37,552 bases of DNA from Promethearchaeota archaeon (GCA_016932935.1 JAFGBX010000208.1:1-37552); one strand, 5' to 3'. Counted from the stretch's first letter, positions 15,038-23,890 are shown. Numbers and translations are program-made. The notes: generated by a model from the letters alone, not told the origin.

Positions 15038-15673
15038 ATGGCAACTATCTCAAAGGAACCGCAAGATCACGCCCGATCAGAGGCGGTGTCCGTCTCGCGG
15101 GGCACAGACAACCGGTATTTCACGAACTTCGACCTCGTGGTCATCGCGATGCTCGCCGCGGTGGGCAACATCATCTCGGTCAGCCTCGACTACTTCAAGT
15201 TCGTGTTCCCCAAGACAGGGCCCCCCTTCTTTCAACTGTTCGGCGGGTATCACCTCATCTGGATGGTCCTCGCGTTCGGCATCACGAGGAAGCAAGGTTC
15301 CCCGACGTTCGTCGCCGCCATAAAGGGCATCTTCGAGTTCATGTCCTGGGACGCGTTCTTCGGGCCGTGGGTCATCGCGCTCAGCCTCGTCGAGGGGGTC
15401 GGCATCGACGTCGGCTTCTACTTGTTCAAGAGGCTCCGATCGGAACGTGCCCGGTGCATCATCGCCGGGGCACTGGGCAACTTGTTCCAACCGGTCGTCT
15501 CGTACAGCATCGTTTTGTACTACATCGGGAAGCCGCTTCCCACCATCCCGATTTTGCTCGCCGCGATGGCCTTTGCGGTCGTCTCCGGCGCCCTGATCGC
15601 GGGGCTCCTGGGCTTCGAGCTGGTTAGGGTCGTCAAGCGCAAGGACGTGCAGGCCTTCATCAAGTCCGGATGA
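15038..15673 (+). CDS. ECF transporter S component-like membrane protein
   Basis: A 211-residue protein with a ~30-residue polar N-terminus and about six membrane segments from residue ~33 on: LVVIAMLAAVGNIISVSL, then the glycine- and aromatic-rich QLFGGYHLIWMVLAFGI, FGPWVIALSLVEGVGIDVGF, a basic loop RLRSERAR, and two C-terminal segments. This is the plan of substrate-binding S components of energy-coupling factor importers, closest by eye to the YkoE/ThiW-type vitamin-precursor group. S components bind a vitamin or metal and dock to a shared EcfT/EcfA module, not present here, so it would use a module encoded elsewhere. Substrate is not deducible; a thiamine precursor is a guess. Confidence 0.6.
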   Translation: MATISKEPQDHARSEAVSVSRGTDNRYFTNFDLVVIAMLAAVGNIISVSLDYFKFVFPKTGPPFFQLFGGYHLIWMVLAFGITRKQGSPTFVAAIKGIFEFMSWDAFFGPWVIALSLVEGVGIDVGFYLFKRLRSERARCIIAGALGNLFQPVVSYSIVLYYIGKPLPTIPILLAAMAFAVVSGALIAGLLGFELVRVVKRKDVQAFIKSG

Positions 15674-15717
15674 CGGCAAGGCATGACGGCTTGAGCCCTT
15701 CCCTTTCTCCTACGTGT

Positions 15718-17700
15718 TCACACCATCGGCGAGCGCAACCACGCCAGGTTGAACCTGTAATGCAAGTGGCTGGAGATCAAGTGAACCATGCCGTCGGGCG
15801 CTTGCACGGCGGCCAGGTACCCCGCTGGCTCGGCGTGCGTGGCGTCCATCGTGAAGGACCTGATGAAGTCCGCGGATGGGAAGACCCGGCCCCTCGCGTC
15901 CCCGTCCGACACGAGGCGCTTGCACGTCCATGACTTCGCCTCGTCGAACGACAGTGCAGAGAACATGCCGTGCACGACCCGCGCGTTCCCGGAGGCGTCG
16001 GCGATCTCGATCCCGTCCACGTCGCCCCCGTCCCTCCGCCGCTCGCCCGTGAATCCGATGAAGAGCAGCGGCCCCTCCAGCAATCGCATCAAGACGAGCC
16101 GCTGGCCGCCGCCGATCGGCGGGAACGGGCTGGGCGAGTAGGTCCACGTCGCGCCGCCGTCGGTGGACGTGCTCGCCGGCATCTTGCCGTCGATCGTGTC
16201 GCCGCGGCCGAACGCGAGCAACGAGCCGTTGGCCAGCTCGACTGCGCTCGCGTGGATGCCGGCGATCCATGCCCCCGTGGTGCCGGCCTTGAACGACGGG
16301 AACGGGCGGCCCAGGCCGAGGTCGCGCCATGTCTTCCCGCCGTCCTTGCTCGCGTGCACCGCGGTGCCACCGCCGCCGCCCTGGCGTGCGTCGCACAGCT
16401 GCAGGAGCGTCCCGTCCCGGAGCTGCCTCGTGCATGCGATGACCTGGTTCCGGGTCCGGTGCAATAAACCTTCGTGTTCGGCCGAGATCACGCGAGGCTT
16501 GCTCCACGTCGCCCCGTCGTCGGCGCTCTCGCGCAAGACCAGGATCAAGTTCGTCCACGTCTGCGCCTCCTCCATCCCGTTGAAGTGCATGATGCGGCCG
16601 CCGGCGTTGAACAGCGACGAGCCGGTCATGTTCCGGTCGGCCGCCTTGAAGAAGAGCGAGGCCGGTTCCCACGCCGCTTGGCCTCGGCGGAGACGGGAGG
16701 ACAGGATGTTCATCTCCCGGCCGCGCTCGGTCATCGTGTTGAACCAGCACGCGATCAGATCCCCGTTGTCGCACCAGGTGATCGCTGGGCAATGGCTGTG
16801 CTTGTAGAAGGGCACCAGGGGCTCGTCGTCCGTTAGATCCGGTTCTATGACGTACGGAACGGGGGCGGCGAAGAACGGCTTATCCATGTCCACGGCGGGT
16901 TGCCAGTCGTGGCGTAACTGCTGGACGCCTCGGAAGAACGCTGGAGGGGGAGGCGGGTCCAATGGCGCTCCACCTGGCATGGAGGCCTGCACGACGCGGA
17001 ACCCGATGAACCTCGACTTGTCCTCAGGGAGTGCTGCGAGCCGGTTCGCCGAGCGGAGGTGCCACGCGAGCGTCTCGTAGCTGCCGCCCCTCGTGACCTT
17101 GCAGTCCCCGTCCTTGTACCCGACCGGGTCGACTTGCGCGCCGGCGATGTATGGTCCATACCAATCGAGGCACCATTCCTCCACGAGCCCGTGCATGTCG
17201 TGCAAACCAAACGGGTTCGCCGGCCTCCTCCGCGTGGCGACCGGATCGCCGCTATCGTCGACGGGTGCAGCAACCTTCCAGTCGTCCGGGTTCTCGATGC
17301 GGTGCTCGGCGGGGAGGGTGTCGCCAGTCCAGTACTGCGTCGTCGTGCCCGCCCTGCACGCGTACTCCCATTCCGCCTCGGTCGGTAAGCGGTACGGCTT
17401 ACCCTCCTTCTCGGAGAGCCAGTTGCAGAAGGCCACCGCATCGTCCCACGTGACGAACAATGCCGCCGCGTCGTCAGCCTCGCCCACGCATGCGATGCCG
17501 CGATAGCGAGCATGGTCCTTCCGAAACCGCTCGAACTGGGCATTCGTCACGGGTGCATCGGACATGAAGAAGGGGGTGGTGATGCGAACCTCGTGCACGG
17601 GCACCTCGTCCCAGTCGCCGTCCTTCTGGCCCATCGAGAACCTCCCGGCGGGGAGGGAGACGAGTGCCATGCCGATCGAGTTTTCAATGTTCATCTCCAT
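15718..17700 (-). CDS. Fusion of SUMF1-like (FGE-sulfatase) domain and sialidase/BNR-repeat domain
   Basis: A 660-residue protein without signal peptide. Residues ~9-240 are a SUMF1/formylglycine-generating-type domain: MALVSLPAGRFSMG, the hallmark LPTEAEWEYACRAGT (105-119), NPFGLHDMHGLVEEW and FIGFRVV. In the RGGSY region (204 on) the sequence ETLAWHL replaces the two catalytic cysteines of true formylglycine enzymes, so sulfatase activation is unlikely. A Pro-rich linker (DPPPPPAFF) leads to a sialidase-like six-bladed propeller (~285-655) with Asp-box repeats SADDGATW (392), SKDGGKTW (451), STDGGATW (512) and SFDEAKSW. Such pairings occur in planctomycete-like bacteria, so transfer is possible. 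ATG 17700 is preferred over GTG 17706. It is the last gene of a minus-strand run but may have its own promoter. Confidence 0.8.
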   Translation of the reverse strand: MEMNIENSIGMALVSLPAGRFSMGQKDGDWDEVPVHEVRITTPFFMSDAPVTNAQFERFRKDHARYRGIACVGEADDAAALFVTWDDAVAFCNWLSEKEGKPYRLPTEAEWEYACRAGTTTQYWTGDTLPAEHRIENPDDWKVAAPVDDSGDPVATRRRPANPFGLHDMHGLVEEWCLDWYGPYIAGAQVDPVGYKDGDCKVTRGGSYETLAWHLRSANRLAALPEDKSRFIGFRVVQASMPGGAPLDPPPPPAFFRGVQQLRHDWQPAVDMDKPFFAAPVPYVIEPDLTDDEPLVPFYKHSHCPAITWCDNGDLIACWFNTMTERGREMNILSSRLRRGQAAWEPASLFFKAADRNMTGSSLFNAGGRIMHFNGMEEAQTWTNLILVLRESADDGATWSKPRVISAEHEGLLHRTRNQVIACTRQLRDGTLLQLCDARQGGGGGTAVHASKDGGKTWRDLGLGRPFPSFKAGTTGAWIAGIHASAVELANGSLLAFGRGDTIDGKMPASTSTDGGATWTYSPSPFPPIGGGQRLVLMRLLEGPLLFIGFTGERRRDGGDVDGIEIADASGNARVVHGMFSALSFDEAKSWTCKRLVSDGDARGRVFPSADFIRSFTMDATHAEPAGYLAAVQAPDGMVHLISSHLHYRFNLAWLRSPMV

Positions 17701-17718
17701 CCTCACATCCGGCCGGGA

Positions 17719-17728
17719 TCGTTAAAAC
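17719..17728 (-). promoter_or_regulatory. TATA-like box for the SUMF1/sialidase gene
   Basis: Minus strand TCGTTTTAAC, 20-29 bases before ATG 17700, in the 48-base gap after the zinc-ribbon gene. Confidence 0.45.
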
Positions 17729-17748
17729 GATTCAAGGTGGAGGGCATC

Positions 17749-18294
17749 TCAATACATGAAGTAGGCACGGTATTCGAGCGGCGAGGCCTTGCACCTGGGG
17801 CAAATCGCCACGTCGTCCGACCCGGCGATCGGTGGGTACCCACGCGATTCCATGCGCTCGCGCCCATTGGCACGAAGGAGCAGCTCGTCCTTCGTGAACA
17901 GCCTCCCGCCACACCGCGGGCAGCGCGTGCCCACGCAAGAGATGTGGCCTTTCGGTTGGAATGGGTCTTGGATGTGGTGGAATTCGGCAGCAACGGCGAG
18001 CCACTCCTTCCACGTCGGGGGTGCCGGGTTGACGCGCTGCACGGTAAAGCCTGGCCCGTAAACGCGTTCGATGGCCTCAACGTTCACGGCGTGGAACTCG
18101 GCCCCGCAATCCAGGCACAAGACGGCCGTACAATGGAAGTAATCGTAGCGCCCGCCCGGGGAGCCTATCGGTTCCCTGCCAGGGTGGATAGCCAGCCCGA
18201 AACCCCCGTGCTCGTCGACCCAGCAGTCTTCATCCCCCAGAACCACACCAAACAAGCACGACGGGCATTCGAATTCAAACGCGCGCGCGGTCAT
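17749..18294 (-). CDS. Zinc-ribbon protein of unknown function
   Basis: A 181-residue soluble protein with four CxxC pairs: CPSC (10-13), CLDC (60-63), CPRC (125-128, as CPRCGG) and CPRC (165-168), enough for two zinc sites. Between them are aromatic- and His-rich segments (AEFHHIQDPFQPKGH). No known catalytic family was recognised. ATG 18294 is chosen because AGGAGG sits 4 bases before it; the longer in-frame extension to 18432 would overlap the end of the glycosyltransferase gene. It starts 20 bases after that gene and is probably translated from the same message, which hints at a link with polysaccharide metabolism, without proof. Confidence 0.65.
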   Translation of the reverse strand: MTARAFEFECPSCLFGVVLGDEDCWVDEHGGFGLAIHPGREPIGSPGGRYDYFHCTAVLCLDCGAEFHAVNVEAIERVYGPGFTVQRVNPAPPTWKEWLAVAAEFHHIQDPFQPKGHISCVGTRCPRCGGRLFTKDELLLRANGRERMESRGYPPIAGSDDVAICPRCKASPLEYRAYFMY

Positions 18295-18314
18295 CAACCT
18301 CCTATTCTTCACTA

Positions 18315-19958
18315 TTATGTCTGTGCTGAAGCTTGAGAAGACATTCCAAACAATTTCTCGAGATAATCTTTCGCGGAAGCTTCCCAGGAGAACTTGTTGA
18401 ATAAGGAGATCCCGTTCGTGATTAATCTGCAATACTGCGGCTTGTTCGCGTAGTAGGAGATAGCCTTCCCAAGCACCCTCGATAGCTCTTCGACCATCGA
18501 CCAGAACACCGGGTTGAGCTTGTCCACGGGTTCTTGGATGGGGCGCCTTTCTCCGAATTTCGTGCCGAGAAGGTACTTCCAGTTCTCCGCGGTCTCTGTG
18601 CTCGGGTGTTCGCGGTATAGAAAACCAGTCGGCTTGTCGAGGGCGTCGCCATGGTATCTACGGCAGAAGGCCAGAACGCGCTCGGTCAAGTTCCCCGTCT
18701 CGACGGGGCACACCTGTTGGATCAACCCGCCCGTCGCCCGCGCGATGACCGGCACTCCGCTCGCGTAACCCTCGTTCGCCGCACCGAAGGGCTCATAATA
18801 GGACGGCATGATGATGTAGCTCGCGGCCCGCTGGAGCTCCTGGTACCCGGCAGCGAGGCGGAACGGGAACACCATCGCGTTATCAGGGAACTCGCGGCAA
18901 AGGCCCTCGAGATAGGCGATACCGTCAAGGCCGTGTGGGCCCGGGATGGGGGCGAAGACGAAATAGCCGGCGCCCTTCCCTGAACGATGCAGGAACCGGT
19001 AAGCCGCTGCCGCCGCGACCTCGAACCCCTTCTGTTTGGGGTCGTCACGCCCGAAGACGAGGAAGATGGGCTTGTCATCGGCCGCGAGGTCTATTCGATG
19101 CCCCCAACGCGGTGCCATGTCGGCACGGGTTCGGAGTAGCCCCGTGAACTCCAGCCGCGCCGCGCGCTTGAAGGCCAGGATGTCCTCGACGCTGCGGGCA
19201 TCCACCGGGAAGTGCAGCGGCACGAAGTTCCCGTTGTTGATGCCCAAGATGGGCTTGCTGGAGAGGAGCGGCTGGAGTTTCTCGGCCAGGCAGTCCCGCT
19301 GGAGCACGTCTGTCGTGAGCTCGATCGCGTACTGCTCCGAGACGGCAGACAGCCCTTGCATCAAGGGGATGCAGTGCTGGAGCACCGTCTGGCCGCGTGG
19401 GTCGCCCCTGAGGTCTGTGTCGTAGACGTTGTGCAGCGTGAGGTAACATTGGGTGAGCGGCCCCAGCTTCATCGACTCGACGGCCAGGGCAGTCTCCCAG
19501 TCGTGCAGGGATACCTTGTACGGGGGCCTCGCCGTGGCAGATAGCAAGCCGAGCACGGCGGGAACCGACTTGCACAAGAAGTGCGCGTCGCTGAAGAGGG
19601 CGTCGAACCGCCACGTGTCGATATACGGGTTTTCCCCGGCAAGAAAGTACTTGTCGGCCTTCACGAGATACATGGCATAGGCCGGCCGATCCTTCCTGGG
19701 CAGCGCCTTCAAGAGCTGGATCTCGTGGAACTGGCCGTTGTGGAACACCCTTCCGGCCATACATGTTCCGACGATCTCCCCCTCGCGGATGGCCCGCTTG
19801 GTACGCTCGATGTTCTGGAAACACGGCGTGATAAGGATGGTATCGCACCACCTCGACACCTCTGGCGGGAGCAGCTTCATAACCGCAGCGAGGCCGCCGA
19901 CGGGGGCGTACTCGTTCTCGAACGATACGAACACGATGGTCCCGGCGTTGTTCATCAT
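18315..19958 (-). CDS. Glycogen/starch synthase-like glycosyltransferase (GT5 type)
   Basis: A 547-residue GT-B glycosyltransferase. Evidence: FENEYAPVGGLAAVMK at the N-terminus, HDWETALA (152-159) where GT5 enzymes have HDWHT, TLHNVYD, then in the C-terminal half VFGRDDPKQKGFEV with R304 and K310, SYYEPFGAANEGYASGVPVIARATGG with E389. GT5 enzymes add glucose from ADP- or UDP-glucose to an alpha-1,4-glucan. The N-terminal KxGGL lysine that contacts the donor is absent: here it reads APVGGL (18-23). Donor use or acceptor may therefore differ. ATG 19958 follows GGAGGTG by 8 bases; a longer frame to 20510 runs over the GH4 gene and is a shadow. It is 41 bases after the GH4 gene, same strand. Confidence 0.8.
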   Translation of the reverse strand: MMNNAGTIVFVSFENEYAPVGGLAAVMKLLPPEVSRWCDTILITPCFQNIERTKRAIREGEIVGTCMAGRVFHNGQFHEIQLLKALPRKDRPAYAMYLVKADKYFLAGENPYIDTWRFDALFSDAHFLCKSVPAVLGLLSATARPPYKVSLHDWETALAVESMKLGPLTQCYLTLHNVYDTDLRGDPRGQTVLQHCIPLMQGLSAVSEQYAIELTTDVLQRDCLAEKLQPLLSSKPILGINNGNFVPLHFPVDARSVEDILAFKRAARLEFTGLLRTRADMAPRWGHRIDLAADDKPIFLVFGRDDPKQKGFEVAAAAAYRFLHRSGKGAGYFVFAPIPGPHGLDGIAYLEGLCREFPDNAMVFPFRLAAGYQELQRAASYIIMPSYYEPFGAANEGYASGVPVIARATGGLIQQVCPVETGNLTERVLAFCRRYHGDALDKPTGFLYREHPSTETAENWKYLLGTKFGERRPIQEPVDKLNPVFWSMVEELSRVLGKAISYYANKPQYCRLITNGISLFNKFSWEASAKDYLEKLFGMSSQASAQT

Positions 19959-19999
19959 GCTACTCACACCTCCCCCAGACGGAGAAAGGGGCAAATAAA

Positions 20000-21307
20000 T
20001 CAGGTCAGCTGGATCTTGATGTAGTCCTTTTGCAGCTCGAGCATCTCGTCGAGTATCTGCTTCGCTTGCCACGATGTTTCGATGACGGGATCGACGAGGA
20101 GTGCTTGGAGGGCGATCGACTTCGATCTCTGGAGGATCGCCTCGACGACGAGGTCCTGGACTGAGGCCTGCGCCCGCAAGAGGGCCGCGAGCCCCTTCGG
20201 GTACTCGCCGTACGCGACACCGTTCACCCCTTGCCGGTTCACGACGGCGGGGCACTCCACTACGAGATCCTCCGGCAGGTTCGCGTACACGCCCTTGTTC
20301 GGGACGTTCACCGACGGCTCGACGTAGTTCTTGTCCGTGACGATCCCCTCGATGATCGGGACGGCGCGCTCCTCGTCCGGGACGACGCACGAAGCGCCCT
20401 TCCCCTTCTCGATGCGGCGGGTCAGTTTCTTGAAGTCCGCCATCAAGACCTCCTCGTACGTCCTCATGAAGCGCCGGATGGCCGGTATGTCGGCCCGCTC
20501 CCATGCCCATTGGACGTACTCCCCGAAGTGGCTGTCCGGCGTGTAGGGCATGTAGCCGAACGACTCAAGGACGAAGGCGTTCAGGGCCAGCCCGTCGTAA
20601 GCCGCGAGCGAGCGCAAGAAGCCGGGGCCGTCCTTCCTTATCTTCGGGTACATGTCCTCACCCGACGCCTTGTCCTTGATCTCCAGGATGACGCCGAAGT
20701 GGTTCAGCCCGCCCGAGACGATGTCGAGCTCCTGCCTCGGCTTTCCGGTTATCTTCTCCACGTAAGGGAGGAAATGCTCGTACTCGTGGCACAGCCCGGC
20801 GAACCGCAACGAGGGGAACTTCCGCTTGATTGCGAGGCATATCCGGCTCATCGGGTTCGAGAAGTTGATGAAGAACGCGTCCGGGCATATCCGCGCGACG
20901 TCGGCGCAGATGTCGAGGATGGGCGGGATGACGCGGATCGAGTGGAGCAGGCCCCCCGGCCCGCCGTTCTCCCCCGTGACCTGCTTGTTCCCGAACTGCA
21001 AGGGAACTCGGTAGTCCATGTCCATGAGCTTGAACCGGGGCGTCACCTCGATCGAGTTGACGATGAACGTCGCGCCCTGCAGCGCCTCGGCCCTGTCCAG
21101 CGTGGATTCGAGGGCGAAATCCAGCTTCCGCTCCTCGACCGCGGCCGCGCACGCCTTAATGACGAGGTCGAGCGCTTCCTTGTTGATATCGTGGAGGCAG
21201 ACCGTCGCCCCCCGCAACACCTCGCTCGCGAGGATGCTCCCGACCGTCCCGAGCCCGAACTGGAGCGACCCCGCGCCGATCAGCACGATCTTTTCCTTCT
21301 TTCCCAT
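20000..21307 (-). CDS. Glycoside hydrolase family 4 (alpha-glucosidase/alpha-galactosidase type)
   Basis: A 435-residue NAD- and metal-dependent GH4 enzyme. The Rossmann motif VLIGAGSLQFG is at 8-18, INFSNPMS is at ~147-154, and the metal ligands of the family are visible as C173-H174 in GLCHEYEHF and H203 in GGLNHFG. GH4 enzymes cleave glycosidic bonds by transient oxidation at C3 of the sugar, with NAD and Mn2+. The CHE/NH pattern resembles AglA/MelA-type members acting on alpha-glucosides or alpha-galactosides rather than the 6-phospho group, but I cannot fix the substrate. It starts 9 bases after the peptidase T stop codon with a GGAAGTGA ribosome site, so the two are one operon. It is cytosolic. 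Confidence 0.85.
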   Translation of the reverse strand: MGKKEKIVLIGAGSLQFGLGTVGSILASEVLRGATVCLHDINKEALDLVIKACAAAVEERKLDFALESTLDRAEALQGATFIVNSIEVTPRFKLMDMDYRVPLQFGNKQVTGENGGPGGLLHSIRVIPPILDICADVARICPDAFFINFSNPMSRICLAIKRKFPSLRFAGLCHEYEHFLPYVEKITGKPRQELDIVSGGLNHFGVILEIKDKASGEDMYPKIRKDGPGFLRSLAAYDGLALNAFVLESFGYMPYTPDSHFGEYVQWAWERADIPAIRRFMRTYEEVLMADFKKLTRRIEKGKGASCVVPDEERAVPIIEGIVTDKNYVEPSVNVPNKGVYANLPEDLVVECPAVVNRQGVNGVAYGEYPKGLAALLRAQASVQDLVVEAILQRSKSIALQALLVDPVIETSWQAKQILDEMLELQKDYIKIQLT

Positions 21308-21316
21308 GGTGTCGGT

Positions 21317-22585
21317 TCACTTCCGTCCTTCTTGATTGGTAGACACGATCTTGATGATGTTCAGTATCACTTGCACGGCCTTTTCCATCCAGCCCACCGG
21401 GACGAGCTCCTTCTTGCTGTGGAAGTTCATCCCGCCGGCGAACAGGTTCGGGCATGGCAACCCCATGAAGGAGAGGCGAGCCCCGTCCGTCCCGCCTCGG
21501 ATGGCCTTCCGGATCGGCTCGACCCCCGCCCCCCTCATGGCCGCCTCGGCGAGCTCCACTACCTTCGGGTTCTGGTCCATGACGGCCTTCATGTTCCTGT
21601 AGCCCTCCTTGAAGGCCACGGCGATCCTGGCCGCGGGCCACCGCCGCTGCACCCCCGCGACCCCGCCCTTGACGGCATCGACCTTGGCGTGGAGTGCGTC
21701 CTGGTCGAAGTCGCGCAGGATGAAGTCGATCTTCGCCTCGTTGACGCTCCCCACAGCGCGTGTCACGTGGAGGTAGCCCTGGCGATCCCTCGTGGTCTCC
21801 GGGGCGGACTCGTCGGGGAAGATGCCGAGCAAGTCCCGCATCACCCGGCTCGCGTTGACCATCGTGCCGTATGCATAGCCCGGGTGCACGTTATATCCCT
21901 GGATGGTGATCGAGCCGGAGGCAGCGTTGAAGCACTCGGCCTCTATCACGCCCACCTCGTCACCGTCCACCGTGTAGCCATACGCGACGCCAAGCTTTTC
22001 AACGTCGAGCGCGTCCACGCCCTTTCCGACCTCCTCGTCCGGCGTGAAGACGAGCTTGACCGTGCCGTGGCGGAACTCGGGGTGCTGGACGAGCCACGCG
22101 GCAGCGGCCATGATCTCCGCGACGCCGGCCTTGTCGTCAGCCCCCAGCAGCGTGGTGCCGTCGGACGTGACCAGCCGCTGCCCCGCCAGGCGCGAGAGGG
22201 CGGGCAGCTCCTCGGGCGAGATGGCCAGTCCGAGGTTGGCAGGGAAGGTGATGGTGCCGCCCTCGTACGTGAAAACGCGCGGCTGCACGTTCTCGCCGGG
22301 TTCCTCCGGCGACGTGTCGACGTGCGCGATGAAGCAGATGGCAGGAACCGGCGTTTCATGTGCTGGGCCGAGGTTCGAGGGGATGGTCGCTACCAGGATG
22401 CAATGCTCGTCAAGAACAACGTCTTTCAATCCCATTTCCTTCAGTTCCCTCTCGAGCATCATCGCCAGGTCGAACTGGCACGTCGTGCTTGGTATGGCGT
22501 CCTGGTCGTTCGCCGACGTTGTGTGCACCTGGGCATACCGCAAGAACCGACGCAGGACGTCAGGCATATCCTTCTGCTCCATCAT
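21317..22585 (-). CDS. pepT: Peptidase T-like tripeptide aminopeptidase (M20B)
   Basis: A 422-residue M20 metallopeptidase. Zinc-binding and catalytic motifs in order: HVDTSPE (88-94), LLGADDKAGVAEI (D150/D151 region, bridging Asp), TPDEEVGKG (181-189, catalytic and metal Glu), YTVDGDEVG, ECFNAASG, and the C-terminal RGGTDGARLSFMGLPCPN and NFHSKKE. These are typical of peptidase T, which removes the N-terminal residue from tripeptides in the cytosol. Where bacterial PepT has GGHNFHS this protein has GGMNFHS. The start is ATG 22585; a GTG at 22591 overlapping the PHP stop (GTGA) is equally possible. Either way it is translationally tied to the PHP gene. Confidence 0.88.
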   Translation of the reverse strand: MMEQKDMPDVLRRFLRYAQVHTTSANDQDAIPSTTCQFDLAMMLERELKEMGLKDVVLDEHCILVATIPSNLGPAHETPVPAICFIAHVDTSPEEPGENVQPRVFTYEGGTITFPANLGLAISPEELPALSRLAGQRLVTSDGTTLLGADDKAGVAEIMAAAAWLVQHPEFRHGTVKLVFTPDEEVGKGVDALDVEKLGVAYGYTVDGDEVGVIEAECFNAASGSITIQGYNVHPGYAYGTMVNASRVMRDLLGIFPDESAPETTRDRQGYLHVTRAVGSVNEAKIDFILRDFDQDALHAKVDAVKGGVAGVQRRWPAARIAVAFKEGYRNMKAVMDQNPKVVELAEAAMRGAGVEPIRKAIRGGTDGARLSFMGLPCPNLFAGGMNFHSKKELVPVGWMEKAVQVILNIIKIVSTNQEGRK

Positions 22586-22587
22586 TC

Positions 22588-23784
22588 TCACCGGGCTGGC
22601 TGGCTTGCGGTGCCGCGGAAGGGCGCGTCCTTGATGTCTTTCAAGAATACCGTGGCGAGCTTGAGTAAGGGGATCGCGGCCCGGTACTTGGTGTTGATGT
22701 GGTGCATAGTCTGGACGATCTTCTTCCCCCAGTGGTGCCATATCGCGTCGATGATCTCGTCGATGTCGGCCGCCGCGTCCCACCTCGGGTTGAGGATCCC
22801 CTCGGTCTTCCGCCTCTTGAGCAGCCCGCGGAAGTCCTCGAGGCTCTCGATGGGCCCCTTGCACCACGTGCAGCCCGTGCCCGCGAACACGTCGACGTGG
22901 GCGTCGGAACTGCCGACGACGGGGCGCGGGTGCCTCTCGAGCTCGACTCGCGCCCGCCAAGCGAAGTACCCGAAGAGTGGTTGGATGCGGAACGCCTCGT
23001 CGACCAGGGGTACGTCCCCCCTCACCTTCCGGACGAAGCCCCGCGTGGCCGGCTCGACGAACATGTGCGTCGTCTGGTTGACCATCTCCACGGCGTCGAC
23101 GGCGTTCCAGAGCCGCTCCGAATACGCGTTCTCGAAGTAGAAGGGGTGGACGAGGATGGCGATGCCCCCGGCGTCGTGGAACAGGTCCACGATGTCCTCA
23201 GCGAGCATCCTCCGGATCCGGGACAGCCCGCCGTGGTCCTCGATGAACGTCCGCGGGAGGCCCGCCCCGATCAGCTCGACGCCCTTCGTGGGAAACCGCT
23301 CCGTGCCGCGCGATACGAACTCCGCGCTGCCGGGGAACGAGACGAAGTGGGCGGGGAGGATCCCCTTCCTCTTGAGCCTGTCGACGGCTTCCATGGCGCC
23401 GTAGCTCTGGTGCAGCACCTTCTCGTTCGGGATCCTGGTCATGCCGTCCGCCGCCAAGGACCAGACGTGGTCGGTGAACAGCAAGCCATCGAGGACGCGA
23501 CCGTTGCCGATCCGGGCGAGGATGGACTCGTAGTCCCCCTCGCCGTCGCTCAGCGACGTGTGGCAGTGGCAGTCCATCAAGAACGCGCCCTTGCCGATGG
23601 TCTCCGGGAGCCAGGGCTTCAGGTTGGGCCAGTCCTTCGAGTACCTGGCGAAATAGGTGGCGATCTTGTCCAGCCCGAGCTTTGCAAGGGCGATTCCGAG
23701 CATCGCGTCGAGCGGGTTCCACCCCAGCCCGCCCCTTCCCGCGGCTGGGAGCTTGCTGCAAGTCTTGAACTGGTGAAACGGCAA
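22588..23784 (-). CDS. PHP-domain metal-dependent phosphoesterase
   Basis: A 398-residue protein with a PHP domain (~68-300). Motifs: DCHCHTSLSDGEGD (71-84), FTDH (103-106), SAEFVSRG with E155, LVHPFYF (H213) and GSSDAH (291-296). All metal ligands expected for a trinuclear PHP site seem present. Stand-alone PHP proteins dephosphorylate small molecules or nucleotides; histidinol-phosphatase and DNA polymerase-linked forms are other branches. The C-terminal ~90 residues include a helical segment (IDEIIDAIWHHWGKKIVQTMHHI). Start TTG 23784 has GGAG 12 bases ahead and a TATA-like box ~55 bases ahead; ATG 23703 is the alternative. First gene of the PHP-PepT-GH4-GT5-zinc ribbon run. Confidence 0.75.
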   Translation of the reverse strand: MPFHQFKTCSKLPAAGRGGLGWNPLDAMLGIALAKLGLDKIATYFARYSKDWPNLKPWLPETIGKGAFLMDCHCHTSLSDGEGDYESILARIGNGRVLDGLLFTDHVWSLAADGMTRIPNEKVLHQSYGAMEAVDRLKRKGILPAHFVSFPGSAEFVSRGTERFPTKGVELIGAGLPRTFIEDHGGLSRIRRMLAEDIVDLFHDAGGIAILVHPFYFENAYSERLWNAVDAVEMVNQTTHMFVEPATRGFVRKVRGDVPLVDEAFRIQPLFGYFAWRARVELERHPRPVVGSSDAHVDVFAGTGCTWCKGPIESLEDFRGLLKRRKTEGILNPRWDAAADIDEIIDAIWHHWGKKIVQTMHHINTKYRAAIPLLKLATVFLKDIKDAPFRGTASQPAR

Positions 23785-23837
23785 TGTCGTGGCCTACTCC
23801 GCGTCGTGAAACCTTGAGGAGTAGTCCTCCCTCGGGG

Positions 23838-23846
23838 TAATATAGA
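23838..23846 (-). promoter_or_regulatory. TATA-like box for the PHP-led operon
   Basis: Minus strand CTATATTAC region in the 106-base gap after the coiled-coil gene, 54-62 bases before the TTG at 23784. It probably drives the PHP, PepT, GH4, GT5 and zinc-ribbon genes. Confidence 0.45.
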
Positions 23847-23890
23847 TACTCCACGCGGGTGGCGCCAAGGGGGCGTTAAGGGGGGCTAGG

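Noticed and set aside
15718-17700. True formylglycine-generating enzyme
   Set aside because: Both catalytic cysteines are missing in the RGGSY region and no sulfatase gene is nearby.
20231-23140. 969-residue plus-strand open frame
   Set aside because: It runs antisense across three well-supported genes (GH4, PepT, PHP) and has antisense-type composition.
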